A model generated the notes under the pieces. It made no database searches. It saw only the letters and a list, made by a program, of their open reading frames with translations, and was not told the origin of the DNA. A program made the position numbers and the translations under genes. Positions 54,477-62,304 of a stretch of DNA of 64,000 nt are shown piece after piece; position 1 is the stretch's first letter; each line of letters opens with the position of its first letter. Origin of the DNA: VAZQ01 sp963702695 (GTDB lineage Bacteria; Pseudomonadota; Alphaproteobacteria; Rhizobiales; Xanthobacteraceae); NCBI GenBank assembly GCA_963702695.1, contig CAVPDS010000026.1, forward strand, positions 1 to 64,000, in the 5' to 3' direction.

Positions 54477-55739
54477 CTACCCGATCCCCATCGCCTGCTC
54501 GAAGGCGCGTCGCACTTCCGGCGGCTGGCCGAAGCAGTGGCGAAAGCCCTTGAGGCGGGCGTTGAGCAGTGGATAGTTCGGAAATTCTTCGAGCCTGATC
54601 CCTTCGGTCGAGGTCTGCTTGGTGATGTTCGGCAGCTCGATGCATTTCGCGACGTTCGAACTGCGGACCACCGCCTTCGGCTCGCGTCCCTGCGCGACCG
54701 CGTCGAGTTCGTCGAAGAATCGCTTTCGCATCATCGCGATGCCGAGATCACTGGCGCCGAGCGTTTCCTTGCTGCGGTCGGCGATGCGGCCCTGGCCGAC
54801 CCAGGCGATGATGTCCTGGTTGATGACGTGGCTGGAGATCCAGCGGCCGCTCGCGTCCTTGATCGGGCTCGTCCAGGTTGGCACGGTATCCTGCACATAG
54901 GGCTCGCGCCCCTTCGGCACGCGCATGAAGAACCAGCAGACGCTGAGCGTGTTCTCGTCGTCGATCGGCACCCGCCACTCGAAATGATTGCCGAGGTAGA
55001 AGCCATTTGGCCACAAGGTGACGCGGCCGATGGTCCAGACCGGGTCGCCTTCGACCTGGCCCTCGCGCACGCGCTTGTAGACGAAGCCGTAGTCGAACTC
55101 CTCGAACACGAGTTTCAGGTGCTTCGCGGCATAGGGGGCGGTCTGGCCGTCGAGGCGCATGTTCCAGTTCTCGTGCATCCACTCGAAATGCACGGGGTCG
55201 CAGGAGTTCTCCTGGCACTGGAACCAGTTGCAGGGGATCTCGGAAATCACGACCTCGCGGAAGCCGTTCTCCCAGGTGAACGGCTCCCAGACCGGCAGCT
55301 CCGGCGCCGGTGCGGGACCCATATAGGCGAACAGCAGGCCGGCGACTTTCTTCACCGGATAGGCCGTGGTGGTGCAGCGCTCCTTGGCGCGCGAGCGCGG
55401 GTTGACGGTATCGTCATAGGGCTGCTCGATGACGCGGCCGGCCTCGTCCATCCGCCAGCCGTGGTAGTTGCAGCGGATGCCCTTGTCCTCGACGAAGCCG
55501 TAGGAGAGGTCGGCGCGGCGGTGCGGGCAATGCCGGTCGAGGAGACCATAGCTGCCCCCGAGGTCCTTGTAGAGAACGAGATCCTCACCCATCAGGCGGA
55601 TCGGCTTGATCGCGACCTTGTCGAGCTCGCTCGCCCCGGCGATCGGCATCCAGTAGCGGCGAAGGTAATCGCCCATCGGCGTCCCCGGTCCGACCCGGGT
55701 GATGACCTTGTTCTTTTCTGCGCTGAGCACGCCTGCCAC
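54477..55739 (-). CDS. Rieske aromatic ring-hydroxylating oxygenase, alpha subunit
   Basis: This 420-residue oxygenase has a Rieske [2Fe-2S] domain (CPHRRADLSYGFVEDKGI then CNYHGW, that is CxH-x17-CxxH) and a mononuclear iron site in ENSCDPVHFEWMHEN. It resembles phthalate-dioxygenase/demethylase-type single-component alpha subunits. No reductase or ferredoxin gene is adjacent. The start at 55739 gives the usual beginning before NKVITRVGPGTPMGDYLRR. Substrate unknown; TTT transport genes lie upstream in the same direction but about 500 bases away. Confidence 0.92.
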   Translation of the reverse strand: MAGVLSAEKNKVITRVGPGTPMGDYLRRYWMPIAGASELDKVAIKPIRLMGEDLVLYKDLGGSYGLLDRHCPHRRADLSYGFVEDKGIRCNYHGWRMDEAGRVIEQPYDDTVNPRSRAKERCTTTAYPVKKVAGLLFAYMGPAPAPELPVWEPFTWENGFREVVISEIPCNWFQCQENSCDPVHFEWMHENWNMRLDGQTAPYAAKHLKLVFEEFDYGFVYKRVREGQVEGDPVWTIGRVTLWPNGFYLGNHFEWRVPIDDENTLSVCWFFMRVPKGREPYVQDTVPTWTSPIKDASGRWISSHVINQDIIAWVGQGRIADRSKETLGASDLGIAMMRKRFFDELDAVAQGREPKAVVRSSNVAKCIELPNITKQTSTEGIRLEEFPNYPLLNARLKGFRHCFGQPPEVRRAFEQAMGIG

Positions 55740-56054
55740 TCCTTGGTCCGCGTGGACTTGGCCTGATTCTGCGCACAGGCGCTCATAACGACAAGAGGCC
55801 CGTAAGGCTCGCGCTCATGTCCCGGGCTCGTGGAGCGAGGAAGCGGAACCCAGCGCGAGGTGCGCGAAGTCCAATGCTGGACGGCCTGCGGCCATCGCTT
55901 CTCGCCTGGGTCGCGCTCGGCGCTCGCGCTGCGGGCTCACCGGGCCGCGACCCGAGTCATGCTGCGGGGAATCTGCGGCGACGGCAACTGTGATCTGCAT
56001 TTGCACGGGCCTCCACGGCTGGGAATCGGTGGTCCCGCGTCGCATAATATGGGC
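55740..56054. other. Intergenic region
   Basis: No supported gene, RNA or repeat is seen here. It is GC-rich with some short inverted stretches such as CGGGTCGC-like runs, and would contain the promoter of the small plus-strand gene that begins at 56055 and of the Rieske gene. Confidence 0.3.
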
Positions 56055-56384
56055 ATGTCGGAAGTCGACGCATCGCTGCTCGAACTGCTGGTCTGGGTGG
56101 CCGAGCGCCCGCGCACCTACGCGGAGGCCATCGAGGCCTGGCGCAGCACTTGTCCGCGCCACTCTGTGTGGGAGGACGCTACCATCGCCGGGCTCATTGC
56201 GTTCAAGAGCAACGGCGGCGGCATGGGCGGCACCAAGGTCGACCTCAGCAAACGCGGCCGCACCTTGCTCAACGGGCGGGGCTCGAATCGCCACTCGGGG
56301 TGCGGGGGCGCCACAGCCGGGCCGCCCACACGAAGGCCTGCGACAACAGCGGCCAGAACAGCAGGATCAGCGCCAGCGTCGTGA
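56055..56384 (+). CDS. Small hypothetical protein
   Basis: This 109-residue frame starts MSEVDASLLELLVWVAERPR and continues TYAEAIEAWRSTCPRHSVWE, which looks like a small winged-helix-type conserved alphaproteobacterial protein. The expected end is about 70 residues in, near DLSKRGRTLLN; beyond that the frame runs antisense into the tctA 3' end and reads as low-complexity noise. So the real stop may have been lost. An ATG at 56049 is also possible. Function unknown. Confidence 0.5.
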   Translation: MSEVDASLLELLVWVAERPRTYAEAIEAWRSTCPRHSVWEDATIAGLIAFKSNGGGMGGTKVDLSKRGRTLLNGRGSNRHSGCGGATAGPPTRRPATTAARTAGSAPAS

Positions 56385-57804
56385 TCGATCCGACCAGCCA
56401 GTTCGACCAGAACACACGCAGGTCGCCCTCCGAACCGATCATCGACAACCGGAACGACGCTTCGGCGCGATTGCCGAGCACGAGCGCGAGCGTGAACGGC
56501 GCCAGCGGAATGTTGACCTTCTTGAACACGTAGCCGACGACGCCGAAGATCAGCATCAGCCATACGTCGAACATGGCGTTCTGAATCGCGAACGCGCCGA
56601 TCGCGCAGGATACCACGATCATCGGCGCGATCGCGGCGAACGGCACGCGCAGCACGGCGGCGAAGAACGGTACGGTCGTGAGCACGATCACGAGGCCGAC
56701 GACGTTGCCGAGATACATCGACGCGATCAGGCCCCAGACGAATTCCTTGTGCTCCACGAACAGCAACGGACCCGGATTAAGGCCCCACACCATCAGTCCG
56801 CCAAGCAGGATCGCCGCGGTACCGGAACCCGGAATGCCGAGCGCCAGCATCGGCAGCAACGCGGATGTGCCGGATGCATGCGCGGCGGTTTCCGGCGCGA
56901 ACACGCCCTCGATGCGGCCGGTGCCGAAACTTTCCTTGTCCTTGGAAAAGCGCTTGGCGAGGTTGTAGCCCATGAACGATGCGGCAATCGCCCCGCCGGG
57001 GGTGATGCCGAGCCAGCAGCCGATCGCGGAGGAGCGCAGTAGCGTCACCCAGTAGCGCGGCATATCCTTCCAGACGTTGAGCACGACGCGCAGGCTGATG
57101 CTGGCGGCATGGCCGCGCAGCGCGAGGCGTTCCTCCATGGTCAGCAGGATTTCGCTGATGCCGAACAGGCCGATGACCGCGACCAGGAAGTTGATGCCGC
57201 GCAGGAGATCGTCGAAGCCGAACGTCATGCGCAATTGGCCGGACACGGTGTCGAGGCCGATGCCGGCGAGCAGCAGGCCGAGGCTCATCGAGATGATGGT
57301 CTTGTGCTTATCCTCGCGCCCCAGTCCCACGAACGAGCAGAAGGTCAGCAGATAGACCGCGAAGAATTCCGGCGGCCCGAAGCGCAAGGCGAAACTGGCG
57401 ATGCCGGGCGCGAGAAAGGTGATGAGCAGGACCGCTACCAGCGAGCCGATGAACGACGACGTGAAAGCGGCGGTGAGCGCTTCCGCCGCCTGGCCCTTCT
57501 GCGCCATCGGATAGCCGTCGAACGTGGTCGCGACCGACCAGGCTTCGCCCGGGATGTTGAACAGGATCGAGGTGATGGCGCCGCCGAACAGCGCACCCCA
57601 ATAGATGCACGACAGCATCACGATCGCCGTGGTCGGGTCCATCGAGAACGTGAGCGGCAGCAGAATCGCGACGCCGTTCGGACCGCCCAGGCCCGGCAGC
57701 ACGCCGACGAAGATGCCGAGCACGAGCCCGACCATCATCAGCGACAGCGTCTTGAAGGTCAGCAGGACGCCGAAACCTTGCAGCAGCAAGCCGAACGCTT
57801 CCAT
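56269..57804 (-). CDS. tctA: Tripartite tricarboxylate transporter, large permease subunit TctA
   Basis: This 511-residue protein has about 11-12 hydrophobic segments and the TctA signatures VGVLPGLGGPNGVAILLPLT and GALFGGAITSILFNIPGE, plus GITPGGAIAASFMGYNLAKR and GSGTAAILLGGLMVWGLNPG. It is the large permease of a sodium- or proton-driven carboxylate importer. It lies 9 bases after tctB. The C-terminal end overlaps the doubtful plus-strand gene at 56055. Confidence 0.95.
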   Translation of the reverse strand: MEAFGLLLQGFGVLLTFKTLSLMMVGLVLGIFVGVLPGLGGPNGVAILLPLTFSMDPTTAIVMLSCIYWGALFGGAITSILFNIPGEAWSVATTFDGYPMAQKGQAAEALTAAFTSSFIGSLVAVLLITFLAPGIASFALRFGPPEFFAVYLLTFCSFVGLGREDKHKTIISMSLGLLLAGIGLDTVSGQLRMTFGFDDLLRGINFLVAVIGLFGISEILLTMEERLALRGHAASISLRVVLNVWKDMPRYWVTLLRSSAIGCWLGITPGGAIAASFMGYNLAKRFSKDKESFGTGRIEGVFAPETAAHASGTSALLPMLALGIPGSGTAAILLGGLMVWGLNPGPLLFVEHKEFVWGLIASMYLGNVVGLVIVLTTVPFFAAVLRVPFAAIAPMIVVSCAIGAFAIQNAMFDVWLMLIFGVVGYVFKKVNIPLAPFTLALVLGNRAEASFRLSMIGSEGDLRVFWSNWLVGSITTLALILLFWPLLSQAFVWAARLWRPRTPSGDSSPAR

Positions 57805-57813
57805 GCCGCGCCC

Positions 57814-58356
57814 CTAGAACCCGAAGGCCGCTTCGAGCGGTCCCTTCGGCATGATGACATCGAAGGCGACGTCGAAGGTGACGAACATGATGAGCGAGAA
57901 CAGCAAGGCCGTGAGCAGCGATTTCCACAGTGCGATCCGGCCAACGATCCACATGAAACCAGCGATCAGCAGGAAGCTGGCGACATAGAGGCCGAGCCAC
58001 TGCATGACGAAGCAGAACAGCAGTGTCGGGACGAAAACCTGCATCACCCGGCGCAGTTGATCGCGGGTGACGAAGGTTTCGCGGGAAGTCTGCTCAAACA
58101 GCGACGACCCGAGCCCATAAAGGCTTGCGGCGCCGAGCAGGACCGAGAGGTAGAACGGAAAGTAGCCGGCCTCGGGACCATCTGGCGCCCACGACATGCC
58201 GGTGCGCCAATTGTCGAAGCCGAGCAGGCCCGCCAGCGCGAGGAGAGCGAGGTAGACGACGACGCCGACGCTTCGGTCGTAAGCGACGGGTGGCGAGTCG
58301 TCGGCGGGCGCATCCACGTCTTCGGTGACGATTTCGGAGTCGGACTGAGTGGTCAT
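57814..58356 (-). CDS. tctB: Tripartite tricarboxylate transporter, small permease subunit TctB
   Basis: This 180-residue protein has an acidic N-terminal tail (SEIVTEDVDAPADD) and four probable membrane helices, starting with VGVVVYLALLALAGLLGFDN and ending with SLLTALLFSLIMFVTFDVAF. The GPEAGYFPFYLSVLLG stretch and the ending MPKGPLEAAFGF are typical of TctB. It stands between tctC and tctA on the same strand, with only 9 bases to tctA. Confidence 0.93.
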   Translation of the reverse strand: MTTQSDSEIVTEDVDAPADDSPPVAYDRSVGVVVYLALLALAGLLGFDNWRTGMSWAPDGPEAGYFPFYLSVLLGAASLYGLGSSLFEQTSRETFVTRDQLRRVMQVFVPTLLFCFVMQWLGLYVASFLLIAGFMWIVGRIALWKSLLTALLFSLIMFVTFDVAFDVIMPKGPLEAAFGF

Positions 58357-58436
58357 GAGCGGTTAAAGGGCGCGCGCATTTTGGTCGCGTGCGGCATAGC
58401 GAGTTTCCTTCCCTTAAATCAAGGCCGTGCGGCGCG

Positions 58437-58460
58437 CTCCCCGCTCCCGCTTGCGGGGAG
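58437..58460. repeat. Palindrome between tctC and tctB
   Basis: An 8-bp-arm hairpin CTCCCCGC/GCGGGGAG with loop TCCCGCTT lies in the 167-base gap between tctC and tctB. In such an operon it could stabilise the tctC message and so raise the level of the binding protein relative to the permease. It may also be just a dispersed repeat. Confidence 0.55.
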
Positions 58461-58523
58461 GGGAAGCAGAGTCATGCGTGTGGAAAAGCGGAAAGCTGGA
58501 ACAAGCGTTTGCGGACTTGATTC

Positions 58524-59528
58524 TCACTTCGCCACGAAGCCGGCTTCGTTCATGAGTTGCGTGTTGAGCTTGTCGTCCTGCTCGAGGAAGTCGGTCATGT
58601 CCTTGCCGGTCAGGAAGATCGGCTTGAGCGCCTGCTTTTCCATGTAGTCCTTGTATTCGGCGGTCTCCGAGACCTTCTTGAACAGGTCGACGTAGAACGC
58701 GCTCTGTTCGGCCGTCACCTTGCCGGGCAGGAACATCGCGCGCAGCATCAGATACTGAACGTCGAGGCCTTCTTCTTTGCAAGTCGGAACATCATTCCAT
58801 GACTGCGCGGCCGTGACCTTGGCCTTGTATTCGATGCGCTCCTTGTCGAATACACAGAGCGCGCGAACCTGTCCGGCGCGCCACACTTCCAGATTCTCGG
58901 AGGGGTTGTTCACGTTGGAAGCGGTATGGTTGCCGACCAACTGGGTGGCCGCCTCGCCGCCCGACGTATAAGGCAGGTATGCGAACTTGGCGCCGGTGTG
59001 CTTTTCGATGAAGTGGGTAAGGATCTGGTCTTCGCGCTTGGATCCGGTACCACCCATCTTGAACGGTGGCTTCGCGGCCTTGGCCGCGTCCGCGAACTCC
59101 TTCACGTTCTTATAGGGCAGCGTGGTGTTGTCCCACAGCACGAACTGATCGAGCGCGATCACCGAGATCGGGGTCAGCTCGCGCCAGTTGAACGGGAGTT
59201 TCGCCGACAGCGGCAGCATGTAGATCAGCGAATAGGCGATCAGCACCCGGTTGGCATCGCCCGCGCCCGACTTCATGTACATCAGCGCCTCGCCGCCCGA
59301 CGCGCCGCCCTTGAGCGACACGATCATCGGTTGCTTCATCAGATTGTTCTTCTGGACGGCGACCTGCATCATGCGCGCCATCTGGTCGGAAGCACCGCCG
59401 GCGCCTGCCGCCACCACGATCTCGACCGGTTTGGTCGGTTCCCACGCCGCCGAGGCCGGGGCCGCGCCCAGCATCAGCGCGAGTGCCGAGGTTCCGAGCA
59501 GGCAAAGTCGGGACAAAGTGTTTGGCAT
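58524..59528 (-). CDS. tctC: Tripartite tricarboxylate transporter substrate-binding protein TctC
   Basis: This 334-residue periplasmic protein has a signal peptide (NTLSRLCLLGTSALALMLGA, cleavage after ASA). Family blocks are KPVEIVVAAGAGGASDQMAR, VSLKGGASGGEALMYM and LPYTSGGEAATQLVGNH; it is more distant from the three other binding proteins of the window. The start at 59528 begins the signal peptide; open sequence further upstream is spurious. With tctB and tctA it forms a complete system; the ligand is unknown. Confidence 0.92.
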   Translation of the reverse strand: MPNTLSRLCLLGTSALALMLGAAPASAAWEPTKPVEIVVAAGAGGASDQMARMMQVAVQKNNLMKQPMIVSLKGGASGGEALMYMKSGAGDANRVLIAYSLIYMLPLSAKLPFNWRELTPISVIALDQFVLWDNTTLPYKNVKEFADAAKAAKPPFKMGGTGSKREDQILTHFIEKHTGAKFAYLPYTSGGEAATQLVGNHTASNVNNPSENLEVWRAGQVRALCVFDKERIEYKAKVTAAQSWNDVPTCKEEGLDVQYLMLRAMFLPGKVTAEQSAFYVDLFKKVSETAEYKDYMEKQALKPIFLTGKDMTDFLEQDDKLNTQLMNEAGFVAK

Positions 59529-59691
59529 GGGACGCTCCTCGCCTGAGGTGTTTGGGGACGTATTTTGGGATCGTTGTACGCTGCAACCAGTTCTGCTCAA
59601 TGTACAACCGGGAATGCACGGATAAACAGCAATTCGTGCGTCACGATGTCCTTTTTTGGCGCGCACGGGCTTTGCACCCGTCGTGCTCGCG

Positions 59692-59724
59692 AAAACAAAA
59701 GGCCGGCGGATCATTCCGCCGGCC
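59692..59724 (-). terminator. Rho-independent terminator of the sox cluster
   Basis: Read on the minus strand, a perfect 9-bp stem GGCCGGCGG/CCGCCGGCC with a six-base loop is followed by TTTTGTTTT. It lies 22 bases after the stop of the last cytochrome gene and closes the sox operon. Confidence 0.9.
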
Positions 59725-59745
59725 CCCTGCAAACAGGCGCGTGAA

Positions 59746-60267
59746 TCAATGCTTCTCGGGATATCGGCTGACGAAGCCGTTCCTGTTCGGCATGTTCACC
59801 TTCGGCAAGGTCTGCGCGTTCATCACGTCGTTCTCGCCGATGATCTTGTTGCCGGCGAGAATGAATGCGGTGAGCGCATAGACTTCGTCGTTGCTGAGCG
59901 ATTTCGGCTGCGGCCACGGCATCGCGCGCCGCGTGAAGTCGAAGATCGTGGTGGCGTTCGGCACATAGAGCGCCATGGTGCGTCCATTCTTGCCCGGCGC
60001 GTTGATGAGCACGGCGCTCTTGCCGCCCGTACCGTCCTTGCCGTGACAGAGCTCGCACTTCTGCGCGAAGATCGCGGCCCCTTGCGCGGGCGTGCCGCTG
60101 CCGGGCGGCAGGCCTTTGCCGTCCGGCCCGATGCTGATGTCCCAGAGCGCGAGATCGGCCTCGGTCACCGGTTTGCCCAGTCCGGGCGTGTCGCCGGCTA
60201 CCGCCGCGCCCGCGCAGAGCGCGAGCGCCACCGGCAATGCGAGTACGAAGGCCTTACCCGTAGACAT
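59746..60267 (-). CDS. soxD: SoxD-like cytochrome c (second copy)
   Basis: This 173-residue periplasmic cytochrome has a signal peptide (FVLALPVALALCAGAAVAG) and one heme site CELCH, with a distal Met in RAMPWPQPKSLS. It resembles the SoxD/SorB-like electron acceptor of sulfite/sulfane dehydrogenase, but in short, single-domain form. It overlaps the upstream soxC-like gene by 14 bases. The region around heme and the ending NAQTLPKVNMPN parallel the first copy at 61570, showing tandem duplication. Electrons would pass to the respiratory chain. Confidence 0.88.
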   Translation of the reverse strand: MSTGKAFVLALPVALALCAGAAVAGDTPGLGKPVTEADLALWDISIGPDGKGLPPGSGTPAQGAAIFAQKCELCHGKDGTGGKSAVLINAPGKNGRTMALYVPNATTIFDFTRRAMPWPQPKSLSNDEVYALTAFILAGNKIIGENDVMNAQTLPKVNMPNRNGFVSRYPEKH

Positions 60268-61573
60268 GCTTCGCCTCCCCCTTGTTGTCGATCGACCAGC
60301 TCGTGATGACGTTCATGTGCCCCATCGGGAACGCGGTGACCGGGACATTGACCTTCGGCGCGCCGCGCTCCGCGAACATTTCTTCGCGGGTCGGCTGCCG
60401 GTTGCCGGCCTCATCCCAGGCACGGCTCTGCAGGACGACCGGCTGGCCGTCCCAGCGCCAGGGCATGCGGAAGCGCGTCAGCGCCTTCGGCATGACCGGC
60501 GCATCGAGCGCCGCTTCCCCCCAGCTCTTGCCGCCGTCGGCGGACACCATCACCTTCGCGATCCGGCCGTTGCCGGAATAGGCGAGGCCGGAAATCTCGT
60601 AGTAGCCGGGTCCCTTGAGCGTCAGCCCCGGTGAGGGATGGGTGACGAAGGACTTGACCTCCATCGGGAAGAAGAACTGCCAAATCTTCGGACCCTGCAC
60701 CCGGTAGGTGTATTGCAGGGTCTCGTTGATCGCCATCACCGGCTCTTCGACCAGCTTGATCCGGTGCAGCCACTTCACATTCATGTTGCCCTCGTAGCCG
60801 GGCACAAGGAGCCGCATCGGGTAGCCGTTCGACGGCGCCATGCGCTCGCCGTTCTGGTAGAGCGCGATCATCGCGTCGTCGAGCGCCTTGGTCATCGGGA
60901 TCGAGCGATTCATGCTCGGTCCGTCGGCGCCTTCGGCGATGAGCCACTTCGCCTTCGGATCGATGCCGGTCTCGTCCAGCAGCGTCGAGAGTTTCACACC
61001 GGTGAATTGCGAGCATGACAGGAGGCCATGGATCGCCTGCACGTTCGCTTGCACCGGATCCTTGCTGTAGAGCGGCGCGCTGTTGCCGCCGCATTCGACG
61101 AAGTGGATGCGCGACACCATCGGATAGCGCGCGAGCGTATCGAGGTCGAAGACCAGCGGCTGCTTCACCAGGCCATGGATCGCCAGCCGGTGCTTGGCCG
61201 GGTCGATGTCGGGGATGCCGGTGCGCGACACCACGAAGTGCAGGCCGGCCGGTGTGATCGTGCCCTGGAGCAGATGATGCGGCGTGCGGGCCTGGCTGGT
61301 GCGCGGGTCACTATTGGGATTGGTGAGTGTGCGCACCACCTTGTTTTCGTATTTCGATGGCGTGCCGTACGCCGGAATTGGCGCGCCGGGCGCCATGCTC
61401 CACGGATCGGTCGGCATCGGTTCGGCGGCGGCGCTGGTGAGCGAGGTGCCGACGCCGGTTGCGGCGGCGCTGGCGAAGACGATGCCCCGCCCGAGCAACA
61501 TGCGCCGATCGAGCAGGCCGTTGCCGGCCACCGGGATCGGCTCAAGAGTCTTTCTTGATTGCTTGCTTGTCAT
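60254..61573 (-). CDS. soxC: SoxC-like sulfite/sulfane dehydrogenase, molybdenum subunit (second copy)
   Basis: This 439-residue molybdenum enzyme of the sulfite oxidase family has a twin-arginine-type N-terminus (GNGLLDRRMLLGRGIVFASA), the cofactor-binding Cys in FVECGGNSAPLYS, and the dimerisation domain (GLAYSGNGRIAKVMVSADGG). It is the catalytic part of the sulfur-oxidising Sox system or a related sulfite dehydrogenase. Its ATG overlaps the stop of the upstream cytochrome gene. It is clearly a paralogue of 62291-63613. No soxXYZAB genes are in view, so which sulfur substrate it uses is open. Confidence 0.92.
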   Translation of the reverse strand: MTSKQSRKTLEPIPVAGNGLLDRRMLLGRGIVFASAAATGVGTSLTSAAAEPMPTDPWSMAPGAPIPAYGTPSKYENKVVRTLTNPNSDPRTSQARTPHHLLQGTITPAGLHFVVSRTGIPDIDPAKHRLAIHGLVKQPLVFDLDTLARYPMVSRIHFVECGGNSAPLYSKDPVQANVQAIHGLLSCSQFTGVKLSTLLDETGIDPKAKWLIAEGADGPSMNRSIPMTKALDDAMIALYQNGERMAPSNGYPMRLLVPGYEGNMNVKWLHRIKLVEEPVMAINETLQYTYRVQGPKIWQFFFPMEVKSFVTHPSPGLTLKGPGYYEISGLAYSGNGRIAKVMVSADGGKSWGEAALDAPVMPKALTRFRMPWRWDGQPVVLQSRAWDEAGNRQPTREEMFAERGAPKVNVPVTAFPMGHMNVITSWSIDNKGEAKHVYG

Positions 61574-62304
61574 GGAATTCCTCCCTCGAGGTTTTCGCGG
61601 CCCTCGTGAACGCCTTCGCGAAGACCGGGACTTCCAGCGTTGAGCCTAGCACTTTCGGCGGCTCGGTCCATTGGGGTCGCGGTGGGAGGGGGTGCAGTGC
61701 CAGCGTGCTCCCACAAAATGACATGGCCGGGACGAAGCCCGGCCATGCCGCAATCCTCAAAGGTCTGGTTGCGCTCAATCCGGTCCGGGAACTTGATGAT
61801 GAAGTTGTCCTTGTTCGGCATCTTCACCTTCGGCAGCGTCTGCGCATTGATCTCATCGTTCTCGCCGATGAGCTTGTTGAGATAGAGCACGTACGCAGTG
61901 AGCTTGTAGGTCTCGTCGTCCGAGAGCGTGCGCGGCTGTGTCCACGGCATCGCGCGCCGGATGAAGTCGAACACGGTGGTCGACTGCGCCCAGAAGTTGG
62001 CGATGGTCTTCGGCGCTTCGATCCGGTCCAGCTTGGCGTTGCTGGCAAGGGCGGCGCTCGGGCCGCCCTTGCCGGCTTCGTTGTGGCAGGCGATGCAGCC
62101 CTTCTCGATGTAGAGCTTGGCGCCTTCGACCGCGGTGCCGTTGCCGGGTGGCAAATTGGTGCCGTCCGGCAGGATGGTGATGTCCCAGGCTTTGATGTCG
62201 GCTTCCGAGATCGGCTTGCCGAGGTTCGGCAACTCGGCAAAGGCCACGCCCGCAAGCGTGAAGGTGAGGAGAGCGGCAGCCGCCAGGGGCTTACGCATAG
62301 ACAT
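61570..62304 (-). CDS. soxD: SoxD-like cytochrome c with repeat-derived C-terminal extension (first copy)
   Basis: This 244-residue cytochrome has a signal peptide (KPLAAAALLTFTLAGVAFA) and heme site CIACH, with RAMPWTQPRTLSDDE behind it. The parallel copy ends about where this one reads FIIKFPDRIERN. Here about 60 more residues follow, and part of them (MAGLRPGHVILW) is a translation of the palindromic repeat at 61722-61747. The frame then runs to the next gene's ATG with a 4-base overlap. The extension may be accidental read-through after stop loss. It overlaps the first soxC stop by 14 bases. Confidence 0.87.
   Translation of the reverse strand: MSMRKPLAAAALLTFTLAGVAFAELPNLGKPISEADIKAWDITILPDGTNLPPGNGTAVEGAKLYIEKGCIACHNEAGKGGPSAALASNAKLDRIEAPKTIANFWAQSTTVFDFIRRAMPWTQPRTLSDDETYKLTAYVLYLNKLIGENDEINAQTLPKVKMPNKDNFIIKFPDRIERNQTFEDCGMAGLRPGHVILWEHAGTAPPPTATPMDRAAESARLNAGSPGLREGVHEGRENLEGGIP
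61722..61747. repeat. REP-like palindrome inside the soxD reading frame
   Basis: A perfect inverted repeat CATGGCCGGG/CCCGGCCATG with loop ACGAAG. It has the same core as the palindromes at 6054 and 16077 but sits within the reading frame of the first soxD-like gene. Confidence 0.85.

Noticed and set aside
57109..58647. Plus-strand frame of 512 codons opposite tctA/tctB
   Set aside because: It is very rich in Glu/Arg/Gln, as expected when transmembrane codons are read from the other strand.
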